DNA from: an uncultured Selenomonadales bacterium
GTDB taxonomy: Bacteria > Bacillota > Negativicutes > Selenomonadales > Selenomonadaceae
NCBI GenBank assembly: GCA_900314765.1
Contig: OMWN01000075.1
Span: 1 to 60,739 of the forward strand
Reading direction: 5' to 3'
Length of the DNA: 60,739 bases
Of the stretch, positions 24,474 through 34,301 are shown piece by piece; the stretch's first letter is position 1, and every line of letters begins with the position of its first letter. The notes beneath the pieces are model-generated. The model was not told the DNA's origin. It made no database searches and was given only the letters and a program-made list of their open reading frames with translations. The position numbers and the translations under genes were made by a program.

Positions 24474-27016
24474 CTATCCCTTTATCGCCTCGGCGATGAC
24501 GCGTTTCACGCTTGGTATGTCGAGCGGCTTCGTGACGTAATCCGTCATACCGACTTCTTTCGCTATCCGCTTCGCCTCTTCGTAGGCGTCGGCTGTCATC
24601 GCGATGATGGGTATCGTCCGCGCGTCGCTCCTGTCGAGCGCTCTGATGGCCTTCGTCGACTCGTAGCCGTTCATGACGGGCATCTGTATGTCCATCAAAA
24701 TGATGGAGTAGTACCCGACGGGGGAGCGCTCGAACGCTTCCGCGGCGGCCTTGCCGTCCTCAGCCGCGTCAATGTCGAGCCCCATCTCCTCGAGTATGCG
24801 TGTCGCAATCTCGCGGTTGATCTCGTTGTCCTCGACGAGGAGCACGCGCCCCGTGAGGCTGAATTTTTCCTCGGGCTCCGCCGCGTCCTGCTTTTCCTCG
24901 ACCTCGGCGGCGATTTTCGCGGGCAGCGTGACGGTAACCGTCGTGCCTATGCCGACCTTGCTCTCGACGTCAATCGTGCCGCCCATGAGCGTCACGAGTT
25001 TTTGCACGATGTAGAGGCCGAGCCCCGTGCCGCTGCCGAGGTCCTTGCGCGCGGGATTGTCCATGTCCTGCGCAAACGCGTCGAACATCTCATGCTGAAA
25101 TTTCTCCGTCATGCCGATGCCGTTGTCCGTCACGGTGAGGCGGCATTGCGCGGTGCCGTCGCCCTTCGCATTTTCGTCAATATCTATCGAGACATCGCCG
25201 CCGCGCGGTGTGTAGTTCAGCGCGTTCATGATGATATTGAGACTCAGCTGGCGCAATCGATTGTGGTCCATGAGCACCGCCATGTCATCGCCGTGCTCTG
25301 CGAATGTGACGTTCAATCCCTTTTTCATCGCCTCGGCCTCGACGATGGGGCGTATCTCCTCGCCGTATTTTTTGAAATGATACGGCTCCGGCCTGAGATT
25401 CACCATGCCGCTGTTGATTTTCGAGACGTCGAGCACGTCGTCCATGAGGCTGTTGAGGTACGCGCTCGCGTTCATGATGTTCTTGAGGTCGTGCTCGAGC
25501 CTCGCCTTGTCATCCATGTCGCGCATCGCGAATTCCGTCATGCTCTTGACGGCGGCAAGCGGCGTCCTGATGTCGTGGCTGATGCGCGCGATGAAATTCG
25601 TCTTCGCCTCGCGCGCCGTCGCCGCCATTCCGAGCGCCGCGTCTATGCGCTTTTTGCTCTCCGCCGCCGCCGCGAGCCTCATGCGCGTCGCATCCGTGAC
25701 GTCAATCTGCACGTAGAGAATCCACTCGTGCTCCGTGTCCATCCAGCTGTAACGCATGAGCTTCCACTGTGGCTCATCGCCCGGCTCGCTGCCGTTGACC
25801 TTCACGCGCGCCTGATACGAGCCGTGCGCCGCGAGCTCCGCGAGCACCGTCGTCGCCTTCGCGCTGTCATACATCTTCTCCTTGTAGTCCTCTGTCGCCC
25901 ATTCACGCGACGCCGTACGGATGACATTGTCGTACGCCACGCCGTTCGTGACATCGCCGTACATCTTGCTCCAGTGGCTCGCGGGAATATTCACGCCGAA
26001 ATAGCAATAGTACATCATGAGCGTATGAACATCGATGAGCGCCATGCACTCGAAATTGATGCCGAGAATGCGCTGTATTTTCTCCTCCGCCATTTCCCTG
26101 TCGCTGAAAATGGTGAGGTGACGCGTGCGCTCGCCCGCCTCGGAGAACAGCGAAAACGAGTCAATGAGCGAGATTTCAAACGTGACGCCATTCAGCGCAT
26201 GCTCGCCCGCATTCGCCCGCTTTATGTCGGCGATGAGCGCCTCTATCTCGCTTGCGCTCTCGCACTGCTTCAGTATCGCGAATTCGCCGCCCGACAGCCG
26301 GCTTATCGACGCGGCCTGACCGCAGACGCGCTTTATGCTGTCCGCGACGATTTTTATGACATGCTCGCAAAATCTGCTGCCGTGGAGCCTTTCGAGCTCG
26401 TCGAGATTCGCGATGGAAATGCGGATATTCGCGAAATCCGTCTTGTGGAAATGGTACTCGTCCTCGTACATGAGATAGTCCGCCTGAAACCCGACGCTGT
26501 TCATGAGCCCCGTGAGCTCGTCGGCGCGGCTGCTGCGCGTGATGATTTCCTTCTCGCTCGCCGTGAGCGTCTTGTTCGAGTTGTCGCGAAAATACCCCAT
26601 GAGCCCGATTATGTGGCCGTCTCGGTCGCGCACTGGCATCTTTGACGCGATGATGTCGTGCACGCGGCCGCGCGCAATGCACGTGCCGTTGACATTGATC
26701 GACACCTCGCCGTCACGCAGCACGCGCAGTTCCTCGTCCCTGTACTTGCCGGGGCGCACATGCCAGCCCATGTCCTCGTCCGTCTTGCCGAGGATGGCGT
26801 CGACGCTCGAAAATCCATAGTAATCGAGGAAAAACTGATTGCAGCCGATGAAACGCCGCTCGCTGTCCTTCCAAAACACACCGAACTGACTGCCATCTAT
26901 GAACGCCTGCCAAAGCAGGCTGTTATAATCGAAATTCGGCGCGCGAGCGTGCCTTCTGATTTCGATTTCACGTTGTCCGTGGAAAATCCTCGAGAGAATT
27001 TTTCTTGCTCCTTCAT
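24474..27016 (-). CDS. Hybrid sensor histidine kinase: PAS, degenerate GGDEF, HisKA, HATPase, receiver
   Basis: About 850 cytoplasmic residues. Numbering from a far-upstream TTG at 27059: PAS about 45-160, a GGDEF-like domain from DELTGLMN to about 320 whose active motif is SGGEF (256-260), a second sensory region, HisKA with SHDIRTPL (H495), HATPase (DNGIGM, GLGLY), and a receiver with D790 (ILMDIQMP). No membrane segment is seen. The best start, ATG 27016 with GGGAG 8 nt upstream, is out of frame by one base at an A5 run, whereas A6 would restore the frame. In-frame TTG 27059 and GTG 27035 lack a ribosome-binding site. The 5' end is therefore uncertain. Confidence 0.85.
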
Positions 27017-27172
27017 GTCGTTCATCTCCCGTCACTGTATCAAAATTTTCGATTTCCAAAAATCATTTTCGCATTCTATTTTATAATAAATAATTTTTCT
27101 ATTCAATAAATTTATCATAGATGAATGCTTTTCTTCGGCTCACTGAGCGTGATGTGGTCATAATCAATATTA

Positions 27173-27416
27173 ACCCTCTCCGCCTCGCATTCGCTCGGCA
27201 CCTCCCCCATTGGGGAGGCTGGCGTTACAGATGCTGAGATTATTTACATTTACTAAATCGATTTACATATGAAAGTGTGAAACCTTTACACTAGCTGAAT
27301 TACCGACACATTAAAGTGTGGCGTCTTCTCTTCATTCGTTGGATTCTAGCGTGCAAACCTTCTCATCCTATGCCTCCCACTTTGGGGGAGGTGCCCCCGC
27401 AGGGGGCGGAGAGGGT
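27173..27416. repeat. Family 1 palindromic MITE-like element, copy 3
   Basis: 244 bp in the same orientation as copy 1; GATTATTTACAT is in the left half and TGGGGGAGGTGCCCCCGC in the right. It fills most of the 27060-27502 gap. Confidence 0.85.
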
Positions 27417-27433
27417 CAGCTTCATCACACATC

Positions 27434-27464
27434 AAAAAAGCCTCAGCGATTTCTCGCTGAGGCT
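27434..27464 (-). terminator. Terminator of purA
   Basis: GCCTCAGCGA / TCGCTGAGGC, a 10-bp perfect stem with a 4-nt loop, followed on the minus strand by TTTTTT. Confidence 0.88.
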
Positions 27465-27502
27465 CGTTTTGTTTATTCAGTTCATTCAGCTGCCGCTGTC
27501 AA

Positions 27503-28789
27503 TCAGAACATATCCTTGTGCACGATGATGGTCTGGTCGCGATTTGCGCCGACGGAGACGATGCCGAGCTCTATGCCCGTGACTTCGCTGAGGCGCTCGA
27601 GGTAGACGCGCGCTTCTTTCGGGAGCTTGTCGTACTCGCGAATGTCGGAGATCGGCGTCTTCCAGCCTTTGAATGTCTCATAGACCGGCTCGACTTCTTC
27701 GAGAACGTCGAGGCTTGCCGGCATTTCGTTGAGTATCTCGCCCTTGTATTTGTACGCGGTGCACATCTTTATCTCGTCAAATCCGTCGAGGATGTCGAGG
27801 CGCGTGATGGCCATGTAGTTTATGCCGCTGAGCATGCCCGCATAGCGCACGACGTGAGCGTCAAGCCAGCCCGTGCGACGTGGGCGCCCCGTGACGGTGC
27901 CGTACTCGTGGCCGGCCTCGCGGAGCTTCTCGCCCGCTTCGTTGAGCTGCTCCGTCGGGAATGGGCCCGCGCCGACGCGCGTGCAGTACGCCTTGACGAC
28001 GCCGACGACGTTCTTTATCTTGTTCGGCGCAACGCCAGCGCCGACGCCGACGCCGCCCGAGACCGGATGCGACGATGTGACGTACGGATATGTGCCATAG
28101 TCGATGTCGAGCATCGTGGCCTGTGCGCCCTCGAACAGCACTTTCTTGCCCGCCGCAAGCTCGTCGTTCAGAAGATAAATCGTATCGCAGACGTATGGGC
28201 GCAGCCTATCAGCGTAGCCCTCGTACTCTTTGAGGATTGTGTCATAGTCGAGCGGCTCATGCTTGTAGAGGCGCTCGAGCTCTATGTTCTTGACCGTGAG
28301 ATTCTCTTTGAGCTTCTGCGCGAATACCTCTTTGTCCATGAGGTCGCAGACGCGAATGCCGACGCGCTTCGCCTTGTCCTGATAGCATGGGCCGATGCCG
28401 CGCTTCGTCGTGCCGATTTTGCTCTTGCCGCGCAGCTCCTCGCCGAGACCGTCCATGAGGCTGTGATACGGCAGCACCACATGCGCGCGGTTCGAGAGGC
28501 GGATGCCCGAGACATCGATGCCGCGCTCCGTCATCGCGTCCATCTCCTGGAGCATGACCTTCGGGTCGACGACGACGCCGTTGCCGATGACGCAGAGCGT
28601 GCCCTTGTAGAGTATGCCCGACGGCAGGAGGCGGAGCTTGTACTCGTCGCCGTTCACCGTGACCGTGTGGCCGGCATTGCTGCCGCCCATGTAGCGCACG
28701 ACGGTGTCCGCCTGCTGCGCGAGGTAATCGACGATTTTGCCTTTGCCCTCGTCGCCCCACTGGCTTCCCATTACTACAACTGCTGACAT
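27503..28789 (-). CDS. purA: Adenylosuccinate synthetase
   Basis: 428 residues. Joins IMP and aspartate using GTP, the first step from IMP to AMP. GDEGKGK is at 12-18 (catalytic D13) and GGSNAGH ends at H41, both as in known PurA proteins. GTTKRGIGP and GRPRRTGW are also present. The ATG at 28789 was chosen because GGGAG precedes it by about 9 nt; the upstream TTG abuts that site. It is the second gene of a purB-purA operon with a 34-nt gap and ends at a strong terminator. Confidence 0.97.
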   Translation of the reverse strand: MSAVVVMGSQWGDEGKGKIVDYLAQQADTVVRYMGGSNAGHTVTVNGDEYKLRLLPSGILYKGTLCVIGNGVVVDPKVMLQEMDAMTERGIDVSGIRLSNRAHVVLPYHSLMDGLGEELRGKSKIGTTKRGIGPCYQDKAKRVGIRVCDLMDKEVFAQKLKENLTVKNIELERLYKHEPLDYDTILKEYEGYADRLRPYVCDTIYLLNDELAAGKKVLFEGAQATMLDIDYGTYPYVTSSHPVSGGVGVGAGVAPNKIKNVVGVVKAYCTRVGAGPFPTEQLNEAGEKLREAGHEYGTVTGRPRRTGWLDAHVVRYAGMLSGINYMAITRLDILDGFDEIKMCTAYKYKGEILNEMPASLDVLEEVEPVYETFKGWKTPISDIREYDKLPKEARVYLERLSEVTGIELGIVSVGANRDQTIIVHKDMF

Positions 28790-28823
28790 ATAAAACAACT
28801 CCCTTGCGAAATTTCTTGTTCCT

Positions 28824-30116
28824 TTAGAGTCCGAAGCGTGCGAATATCATGTCCACGTTGCGAAGGAAATAATTGTAATCGAAGCACTCGTCTATTTCCG
28901 ACTTCGAAAGATACTTCGTGATGTCTGGGTCTTTCTCGACATTCGTGCGGAAATCCTCGCCCTCGAGCCACCTCTTCATCGCGTTGCGCTGCACCCATTT
29001 GTATGCGTCCTCGCGCAGCACGCCCTTGCCGACGATGGCGAGCAGGATGCGCTGGCTGTAGATGAGGCCGCCCGTCTTGTTGAGATTTGCCATCATCGCG
29101 TCCGGATAGACGAGCAACTTGTCGATGATGTCCGTGAATTTCCTCACGCAATAATCAACGTTGATTGTGCTGTCGGGGAGAATCACGCGCTCAACGGAGC
29201 TGTGCGAAATGTCGCGCTCATGCCAGAGCGTTATGTCCTCCATCGAGGCAAGCGCGTTGCCGCGAACGAGGCGCGCCATGCCCGATATGCGCTCGCACGT
29301 GATAGGGTTCCTCTTGTGAGGCATCGCGGACGAGCCCTTCTGCCCCGGCGCGAAGTACTCCTCAGCCTCACGGATGTCCGTGCGCTGGAGATTTCTGACC
29401 TCCGTCGCGAATTTCTCAAACGAGCTCGCGACGATGGCGAGCGTCGTCATGTACTCGGCGTGGCGGTCGCGCTGAATGACCTGCGTCGCGAGTCTCACAG
29501 GCGTGAGGCCGAGCTTCTTGCAGACCATTTCCTCTATGCGCGGGTCGATGTTCGAGTACGTGCCGACAGCGCCCGAGAGCTTGCCGACGGCGATGTTCTT
29601 CTTCGCGTGCTCGACGCGGTCTATGTCGCGCTCGACCTCAGCCATCCAGAGGAGCAGCTTGAGGCCGAACGTCATCGGCTCCGCGTGGATGCCGTGCGTC
29701 CTGCCGATGCACGGCGTGTGCTTGAACTCGACGGCGCGGCGCTTCAAGACCTCATGGAACTTCTTGAGATCGTCGATGATGATGTCCGCCGACTTCTTCA
29801 GCGTGAGGTCCTGCGCGGTGTCCTCGACGTCGCTCGACGTGAGGCCCTGATGAATATACTTTGAGTCCTCGCCGACATTCTCGGCGACATTTGTCAGGAA
29901 TGCAATGAGGTCATGGTGCGTGACCTTCTCAATCTCAAGGATGCGGTCAACATCGAAGTCCGCCTTTGCGCGAATGTTCGCCGCCGCCTCCTTCGGTATC
30001 TTGCCGAGCTCCGCAGCAGCATCGCATGCGGCCATCTCGACCTCGAGGATCGTCTGCCACTTGTTGCGGTCAGACCACAGCGCGCCCATCTCTGGATTCG
30101 TGTAGCGCTTAATCAT
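28824..30116 (-). CDS. purB: Adenylosuccinate lyase
   Basis: 430 residues. Cleaves adenylosuccinate to AMP and fumarate, and SAICAR to AICAR. The family signature GSSAMPHKRNP is intact; TSSDVEDTAQ and GRTHGIHAEP are also present. The start at ATG 30116 follows GAGGGGG by 8 nt. It is co-transcribed with purA, so the two enzymes acting on adenylosuccinate are coupled. No purine riboswitch is visible in the 166-bp upstream gap. Confidence 0.97.
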   Translation of the reverse strand: MIKRYTNPEMGALWSDRNKWQTILEVEMAACDAAAELGKIPKEAAANIRAKADFDVDRILEIEKVTHHDLIAFLTNVAENVGEDSKYIHQGLTSSDVEDTAQDLTLKKSADIIIDDLKKFHEVLKRRAVEFKHTPCIGRTHGIHAEPMTFGLKLLLWMAEVERDIDRVEHAKKNIAVGKLSGAVGTYSNIDPRIEEMVCKKLGLTPVRLATQVIQRDRHAEYMTTLAIVASSFEKFATEVRNLQRTDIREAEEYFAPGQKGSSAMPHKRNPITCERISGMARLVRGNALASMEDITLWHERDISHSSVERVILPDSTINVDYCVRKFTDIIDKLLVYPDAMMANLNKTGGLIYSQRILLAIVGKGVLREDAYKWVQRNAMKRWLEGEDFRTNVEKDPDITKYLSKSEIDECFDYNYFLRNVDMIFARFGL

Positions 30117-30227
30117 GGAATGTTTCCCCCTCATCTTTTTAGATAAAATATTTGGGTAATACACAACAAAGTTTCCAACATTACAATGATAGCAAGTTGC
30201 GCGGCGCGTGTCAATAATGTGAGGATA

Positions 30228-30256
30228 TTGAAAAAAATTCCTTCTTATTATAGAAT
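30228..30256 (+). promoter_or_regulatory. Promoter of the metallophosphatase gene
   Basis: TTGAAA (30228-30233), 17 bp, TAGAAT (30251-30256), followed after about 20 nt by AGAGGAAA and the TTG start. Confidence 0.55.
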
Positions 30257-30282
30257 TAATTCATCAGAAAAGAGGAAATTTA

Positions 30283-31566
30283 TTGAACGACAGATTTAAC
30301 GATGACAAAAATTCAGCGATGTTCACGCGCCCGATGACGCGGCGTGTTTTCATAGGAGGAGCCATGCGCTCACTTTTATCTCTTTCGCTCGCGGGAATTC
30401 TCTCGCCAATAAAAAAAATATTCGCATCGCCCGCCATCGACGCGCGATACATCAGACAAATCGTCTCGGACGACGACACGACAGGCCGCACCATCATGTG
30501 GCATTCGTCGGGGCACTCGAGCGCGCTTCACCTCGATTGGCGTGAGCCCGACGCAAAAAGGGAGCACCGCGTCGACGCGACGGACGATTATTTCGTCGAC
30601 GACGGCGAGTCAGTGTTCATCCACTCGTCATACATCAAGGGACTCAAGCCCGGCCACACGTACGAGTACGCCATCAGCACGGAGGGCGGCAAATCGCCGT
30701 GGTATACGTTCAGGACAGACGACGGCCAAAGCATGAAGGCCATCATACTCTCGGACTCTCAGTGCGCCGACGACTACGCGACGTGGAGCCGCACAGTGAG
30801 CGACGCCGTGAAGTACATGCCCGACGCCGACGCGCTCATGGTGCTCGGCGACCTCGTCGACAACGGCGAGGACAGCTACCAATGGCGACGATGGTTCGAC
30901 ATGCTCACGGGCATCGCCGAGCGCATGACGCTCGTGCCCGTCATGGGCAATCACGAATGCTACGACATTCATTGGGGCAATCGCATCCCCGCCGCGTATC
31001 TCAACTTCTTCGATGTGCCGGGCAATGGCAGCACGCGCTTCCCGCGCTACTACTATTCGTTTGACTACGGACCCATTCACTTCGTCGTGCTCAACAACTG
31101 CTTTGAGGAGCTCGACGCTCTGCGCGGCGGCCTGCTCGCTGAGGAAATGGAGTGGCTGCGCGCCGACCTCGACGAGACACAGCAGAAATGGCGCGTCGTG
31201 CTCATGCACCGCGACATCATCGACTACGACGCGAGCCCGCTCAAAATCGAGAGCTTCGCAAAAAAATTCGCGCCGATTTTCGAAGAAGGCCATGTCGATA
31301 TCGTCATTGCGGCGCACATTCACTCATATCGTCGCCGCCCGCGGCTCAAAAATTTCCACAGAAACAAGGCGGGCATCATCTACATCAACGACGGCATCGC
31401 GGGCGACCAGCACCTCGTGCCGCCACTTTTCCCGTGGGACGAAGTCACCGCGCCGAAGCCCGAGACCACGAACTACATGACACTCGAGGCGACGATGGAC
31501 GCGCTTCACTTCCAGTGCGTCGTCCCCGGCAAAGGCGTCGTCGATGACTTCACGGTAAAGAAATAA
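30283..31566 (+). CDS. Exported metallophosphatase of the purple-acid-phosphatase type, probable Tat substrate
   Basis: 427 residues. The N-terminus has MTRRVFIGG and a hydrophobic run (LLSLSLAGIL), a Tat-type signal. A beta-sandwich domain (about 55-145) precedes a metallophosphoesterase domain with SDSQ, GDLVDNG, GNHE, LMHRD and AAHIHSY, the complete set of metal ligands. It would hydrolyse phosphate esters outside the cytoplasmic membrane after folding with its metals inside. The TTG at 30283 follows AGAGGAAA. A later ATG at 30364 has AGGAGG only 4 nt away, but would remove the twin arginines. Confidence 0.85.
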   Translation: MNDRFNDDKNSAMFTRPMTRRVFIGGAMRSLLSLSLAGILSPIKKIFASPAIDARYIRQIVSDDDTTGRTIMWHSSGHSSALHLDWREPDAKREHRVDATDDYFVDDGESVFIHSSYIKGLKPGHTYEYAISTEGGKSPWYTFRTDDGQSMKAIILSDSQCADDYATWSRTVSDAVKYMPDADALMVLGDLVDNGEDSYQWRRWFDMLTGIAERMTLVPVMGNHECYDIHWGNRIPAAYLNFFDVPGNGSTRFPRYYYSFDYGPIHFVVLNNCFEELDALRGGLLAEEMEWLRADLDETQQKWRVVLMHRDIIDYDASPLKIESFAKKFAPIFEEGHVDIVIAAHIHSYRRRPRLKNFHRNKAGIIYINDGIAGDQHLVPPLFPWDEVTAPKPETTNYMTLEATMDALHFQCVVPGKGVVDDFTVKK

Positions 31567-31594
31567 GGGTTTGGCGCAACATAGAAGTATCGCG

Positions 31595-31856
31595 ACCCTC
31601 TCCGGCCCCTGCGGGGCCACCTCCCCCAGAGTGGGAGGCATAGTATGAGAGTCTTTTCGCTAAATCTAAACGATTGAATCGAATATTTTATACTTTCATT
31701 AATCGATAATTTTGCTAAAGCAAAAGGCTTCACGTTTTCGTGTGTAGATTTTTGGCTAGTGTAAATAATCTCAAACTCTGTAACGCCAGCCTCCCCTATG
31801 GGGGGTAAACATGCCAGTGGCATGTTTACGCGAGCGAATACGAGGCGGAGAGGGTC
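31595..31856. repeat. Family 1 palindromic MITE-like element, copy 4, carrying the extra 25-nt hairpin
   Basis: The reverse orientation, ACCCTCTCCGGCCCCTGCGGG at the left. In the right arm the usual GGAGGTGCC is replaced by a 25-nt hairpin at 31806-31830 (GTAAACATGCC, AGT, GGCATGTTTAC). Confidence 0.85.
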
Positions 31857-31869
31857 TGCTAGCAAATCA

Positions 31870-31975
31870 ATTTAGCTATTGTAAATAATCTCAGACTCTG
31901 TAACGCCAGCCTCCCCCATGGGGGTAAACATGCCAGTGGCATGTTTGCGCGAGCGAATGCGAGGCGGCTGAGGGT
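31870..31975. repeat. Family 1 half element, directly behind copy 4
   Basis: Repeats the right half of copy 4 (from TTTAGCTATTGTAAATAATC to the end), including the 25-nt hairpin with one arm changed (31924-31948). The terminal GGCGGAGAGGGT has become GGCGGCTGAGGGT. The left half is missing. Confidence 0.75.
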
Positions 31976-32049
31976 TAGCAATAGCGAGACATACCATTTC
32001 AAGTACAACGTAGCGCAACAAAATCCAACCAAAGAGGTGTGCATGCATC

Positions 32050-33765
32050 ATGGCGATGGAGCAGCAGAAAAAAATCGAATATCTGACGACTGCGGACAAA
32101 TTTTTTCATCACGGCGATTTCCTCGCGATGAGAGCATGCGCGCGTGAGATACTGTCTCACGACCTCGACGATCTCGACGGGCTCGCGCTGCTCGCGCAGG
32201 CGTCGCTCTATCTCGGCGAGGAGGACTCGCTCGACACCATCATCACGCGCATCGCCGCCGCTGACCCGAGCAATCTGCGTATGCTGCTCGTCGCGGGCGA
32301 ACGCGCCGCCAAAGCGTTTGACCTGCACGACGAGGTGACGCTGCTGCGTCGCGTCTGGTCCATCGGCGAGGAAATGACGGGCACGGTGCCGCCCTTCGTC
32401 ACGTCGATACTCGAGCGCGCGGGGAGGCTCCTCGTCGATGCGTATTACCTACTCGCGAGGCCGCGCGAGGCGTCGGAGATGTGCTTTGCGCTCTCGGGAC
32501 TCGTGCGCGACACGAGCGAAAAAGCATCGCTCTACGGCATGGGGCTTTTCCTCTCGAATTATCTCCCGCCCGACAAAAAATTCCTCGCGCGCCGCGAGGG
32601 CTACAACGCATTCTTCGGCGCGAAAGTCACGATGCCGCACACGCCGCCCGAAAACGGCCAGCTGCCGAACAGGAAAATCCGCGTCGGCTACATATCGCCC
32701 GATTTTCGCGAGCACGCCGTCGCGAGCTTCCTCTCGCCGTTCCTCTCCGCGTACTCGAAAAAAGACTTCAACGTCTACTGCTACCAAGCAGGGCGCACCG
32801 ACCAAATCACGAAACGATTTAAGCGCCACGCCGTCTACTGGCGCGACGTCTCGCAGATGACGCCGCTCGAGGCCGCGCGCCAAATATTCAAAGACGGCAT
32901 CGACATCCTCGTCGATTTCTCCGGCCACTCGCAGGGCTCGTGCCTGCCGATACTCTCGCAGCGCCCCGCGCCCGTGCAGATGACGGCCATCGGCGACATA
33001 TACACGACGGGGCTCCACGAGGTAGACTACTTCCTCTCCGACATGACGTGCCTGCCGTCGACGCGCCCCGTGCACGGCTTCACCGAAAAAGTCGCACTGC
33101 TCCCCTACTGCCACCTCTGCTACGCGCCCGACATCGTCAAATCATTCCCTCCTGCGGCGAGCGAGCCTGCGACAAAGCGCAACGGCTACGTCACATTCGG
33201 CAGCTTCAACAATTTCAACAAAGTCGGCCACGAGACGCTGATGCTCTGGCGCGCCGTGCTCGAGATGGTGCCGTCGTCACGCCTCATCATCAAAGGGAAA
33301 ATCGCGAGCACGACGGACGGCTGCGACGAGGCAAACGAAAGGTTTCGCAAAATCGGCATCGACCCCGCGCGCGTCGAGCTCAGGCCGTACAGCCCCGACT
33401 ACCTCGAGCAATACGCCGACATCGACATCGCGCTCGACACGACGCCGTACTGCGGCGGGCTCACGACATGCGAGGCGCTCATGATGGGCGTGCCCGTCGT
33501 GACGCTCCGAGGCACGACACACGCCTCATCGTACGGCGCGACGATACTCGAGGCCGCAGGACTCCCCGAGCTCATCGCGCACACCGAGATGGAGTACGCG
33601 CGAAAAGCCGCGCGCATCGCGGGCTCGATGGAGATACTCGAGAAATTCCACTCGGGGCTCAGAGACGTGCTGCTCCATTCGCGCCTCATGAATCCCGCGC
33701 TCTACATGCACGACGTAGAGGAGCTGTATAAAAAATTATTGAGCGATTTCTGCGCGGGCAAATGA
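32050..33765 (+). CDS. SPINDLY/O-GlcNAc-transferase-like glycosyltransferase (GT41 type) with helical-repeat N-terminus
   Basis: 571 residues. The N-terminal part (about 1-190) is helical and TPR-like. The C-terminal catalytic region begins KIRVGYISPDFREH and includes DILVDFSGHSQGS, RPAPVQM, YVTFGSFNNFNKV, and DTTPYCGGLTTCEAL with GVPVVTL, all hallmarks of OGT/SPY-type enzymes. It has no signal peptide, so it would glycosylate proteins (Ser/Thr or Asn) in the cytoplasm before export. The autotransporter downstream (37478-40576) is a possible client, by inference. AAAGAGGTG precedes the ATG by 10 nt. Confidence 0.88.
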   Translation: MAMEQQKKIEYLTTADKFFHHGDFLAMRACAREILSHDLDDLDGLALLAQASLYLGEEDSLDTIITRIAAADPSNLRMLLVAGERAAKAFDLHDEVTLLRRVWSIGEEMTGTVPPFVTSILERAGRLLVDAYYLLARPREASEMCFALSGLVRDTSEKASLYGMGLFLSNYLPPDKKFLARREGYNAFFGAKVTMPHTPPENGQLPNRKIRVGYISPDFREHAVASFLSPFLSAYSKKDFNVYCYQAGRTDQITKRFKRHAVYWRDVSQMTPLEAARQIFKDGIDILVDFSGHSQGSCLPILSQRPAPVQMTAIGDIYTTGLHEVDYFLSDMTCLPSTRPVHGFTEKVALLPYCHLCYAPDIVKSFPPAASEPATKRNGYVTFGSFNNFNKVGHETLMLWRAVLEMVPSSRLIIKGKIASTTDGCDEANERFRKIGIDPARVELRPYSPDYLEQYADIDIALDTTPYCGGLTTCEALMMGVPVVTLRGTTHASSYGATILEAAGLPELIAHTEMEYARKAARIAGSMEILEKFHSGLRDVLLHSRLMNPALYMHDVEELYKKLLSDFCAGK

Positions 33766-33771
33766 CGCGCG

Positions 33772-33803
33772 ACTGATTTAGACTTCAATTAATCAGCGTT
33801 TCC
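33772..33803. repeat. Family 3 miniature palindrome
   Basis: CTGATT (33773-33778) and AATCAGCGTTTCC (33791-33803) with only 12 nt between: the ends of the family 3 element without its middle. Starts 7 nt after the OGT-like stop codon. Confidence 0.5.
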
Positions 33804-33836
33804 TTTACTCTAAAAAAATCATAGGCCTGTAATTCC

Positions 33837-33983
33837 CGAGGCGATGCCAGTCCGAAGAAACTTAGCAATTTTCTACAGGCTCTTTGGCTGGCTCCGAAGC
33901 GGCATGTCTTCGCTTTTGCCGCGAGGCAGCCAGCATTAGAGCCTGTCGAAATTGCGCAGTGAATGAGGACTGGCATCGCCGAG
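33837..33983. repeat. Family 2 structured 147-bp element, copy C
   Basis: Ends are CGAGGCGATGCCAGTCC and GGACTGGCATCGCCGAG, pairing without mismatch except the CGAG-like tips. The nested inner stems are as in copies A and B. Confidence 0.85.
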
Positions 33984-34034
33984 CCGCATTTCTTTACTCT
34001 TAAAAATTCATTAATTTGTATACATAAAATATTA

Positions 34035-34063
34035 TTGCGCTTTTTATTTTGATTCGCTATAAT
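34035..34063 (+). promoter_or_regulatory. Promoter of the YjfB-like gene
   Basis: TTGCGC (34035-34040), 17 bp, TATAAT (34058-34063). Confidence 0.6.
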
Positions 34064-34112
34064 GTGATTCGTTGATGATTCTGATTTTTCGATGAAGAAA
34101 GGACGTGAGCTT

Positions 34113-34301
34113 TTGGATACGAGCATGAGCATCGCAGCGCTCTCCGTCGACATGCACCAGGCGGAGAACATGCAGAACCTCGGCATCGCCGTGCTGAAAA
34201 AGGCAATGGACGCGAGCACCGAGGGCGTGGATGAGCTTTTGGACGTAGTATCGGGGAGCCTCGACCCTAATCTCGGCGGGAACATCGACGTGCTTGCCTA
34301 G
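34113..34301 (+). CDS. YjfB-like small protein (putative motility-associated family)
   Basis: 62 residues if translation begins at TTG 34113 (MDTSMSIAALSVDM), giving the usual YjfB-type start. AAGGA lies 10 nt upstream. The in-frame ATG at 34092 overlaps that site and is less likely. The pattern xIAALSxxMxQ, then a conserved ISVLKKAMD-like segment (here IAVLKKAMD), fits YjfB proteins, which are often encoded near flagellar genes. No other motility gene is present in the window. The exact function is unknown. Confidence 0.65.
   Translation: MDTSMSIAALSVDMHQAENMQNLGIAVLKKAMDASTEGVDELLDVVSGSLDPNLGGNIDVLA

Noticed and set aside
28824-30282. Purine riboswitch or PurR box upstream of purB
   Set aside because: No recognisable purine-aptamer core in the 166-bp gap.
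30283-30366. Start of the metallophosphatase at ATG 30364 with AGGAGG upstream
   Set aside because: The spacing is only 4 nt, and this start would cut off the twin-arginine motif of a convincing Tat signal.
31595-31975. CRISPR array
   Set aside because: The repeats are long, palindromic, not evenly spaced, and without unique spacers; no cas gene is present in the window.
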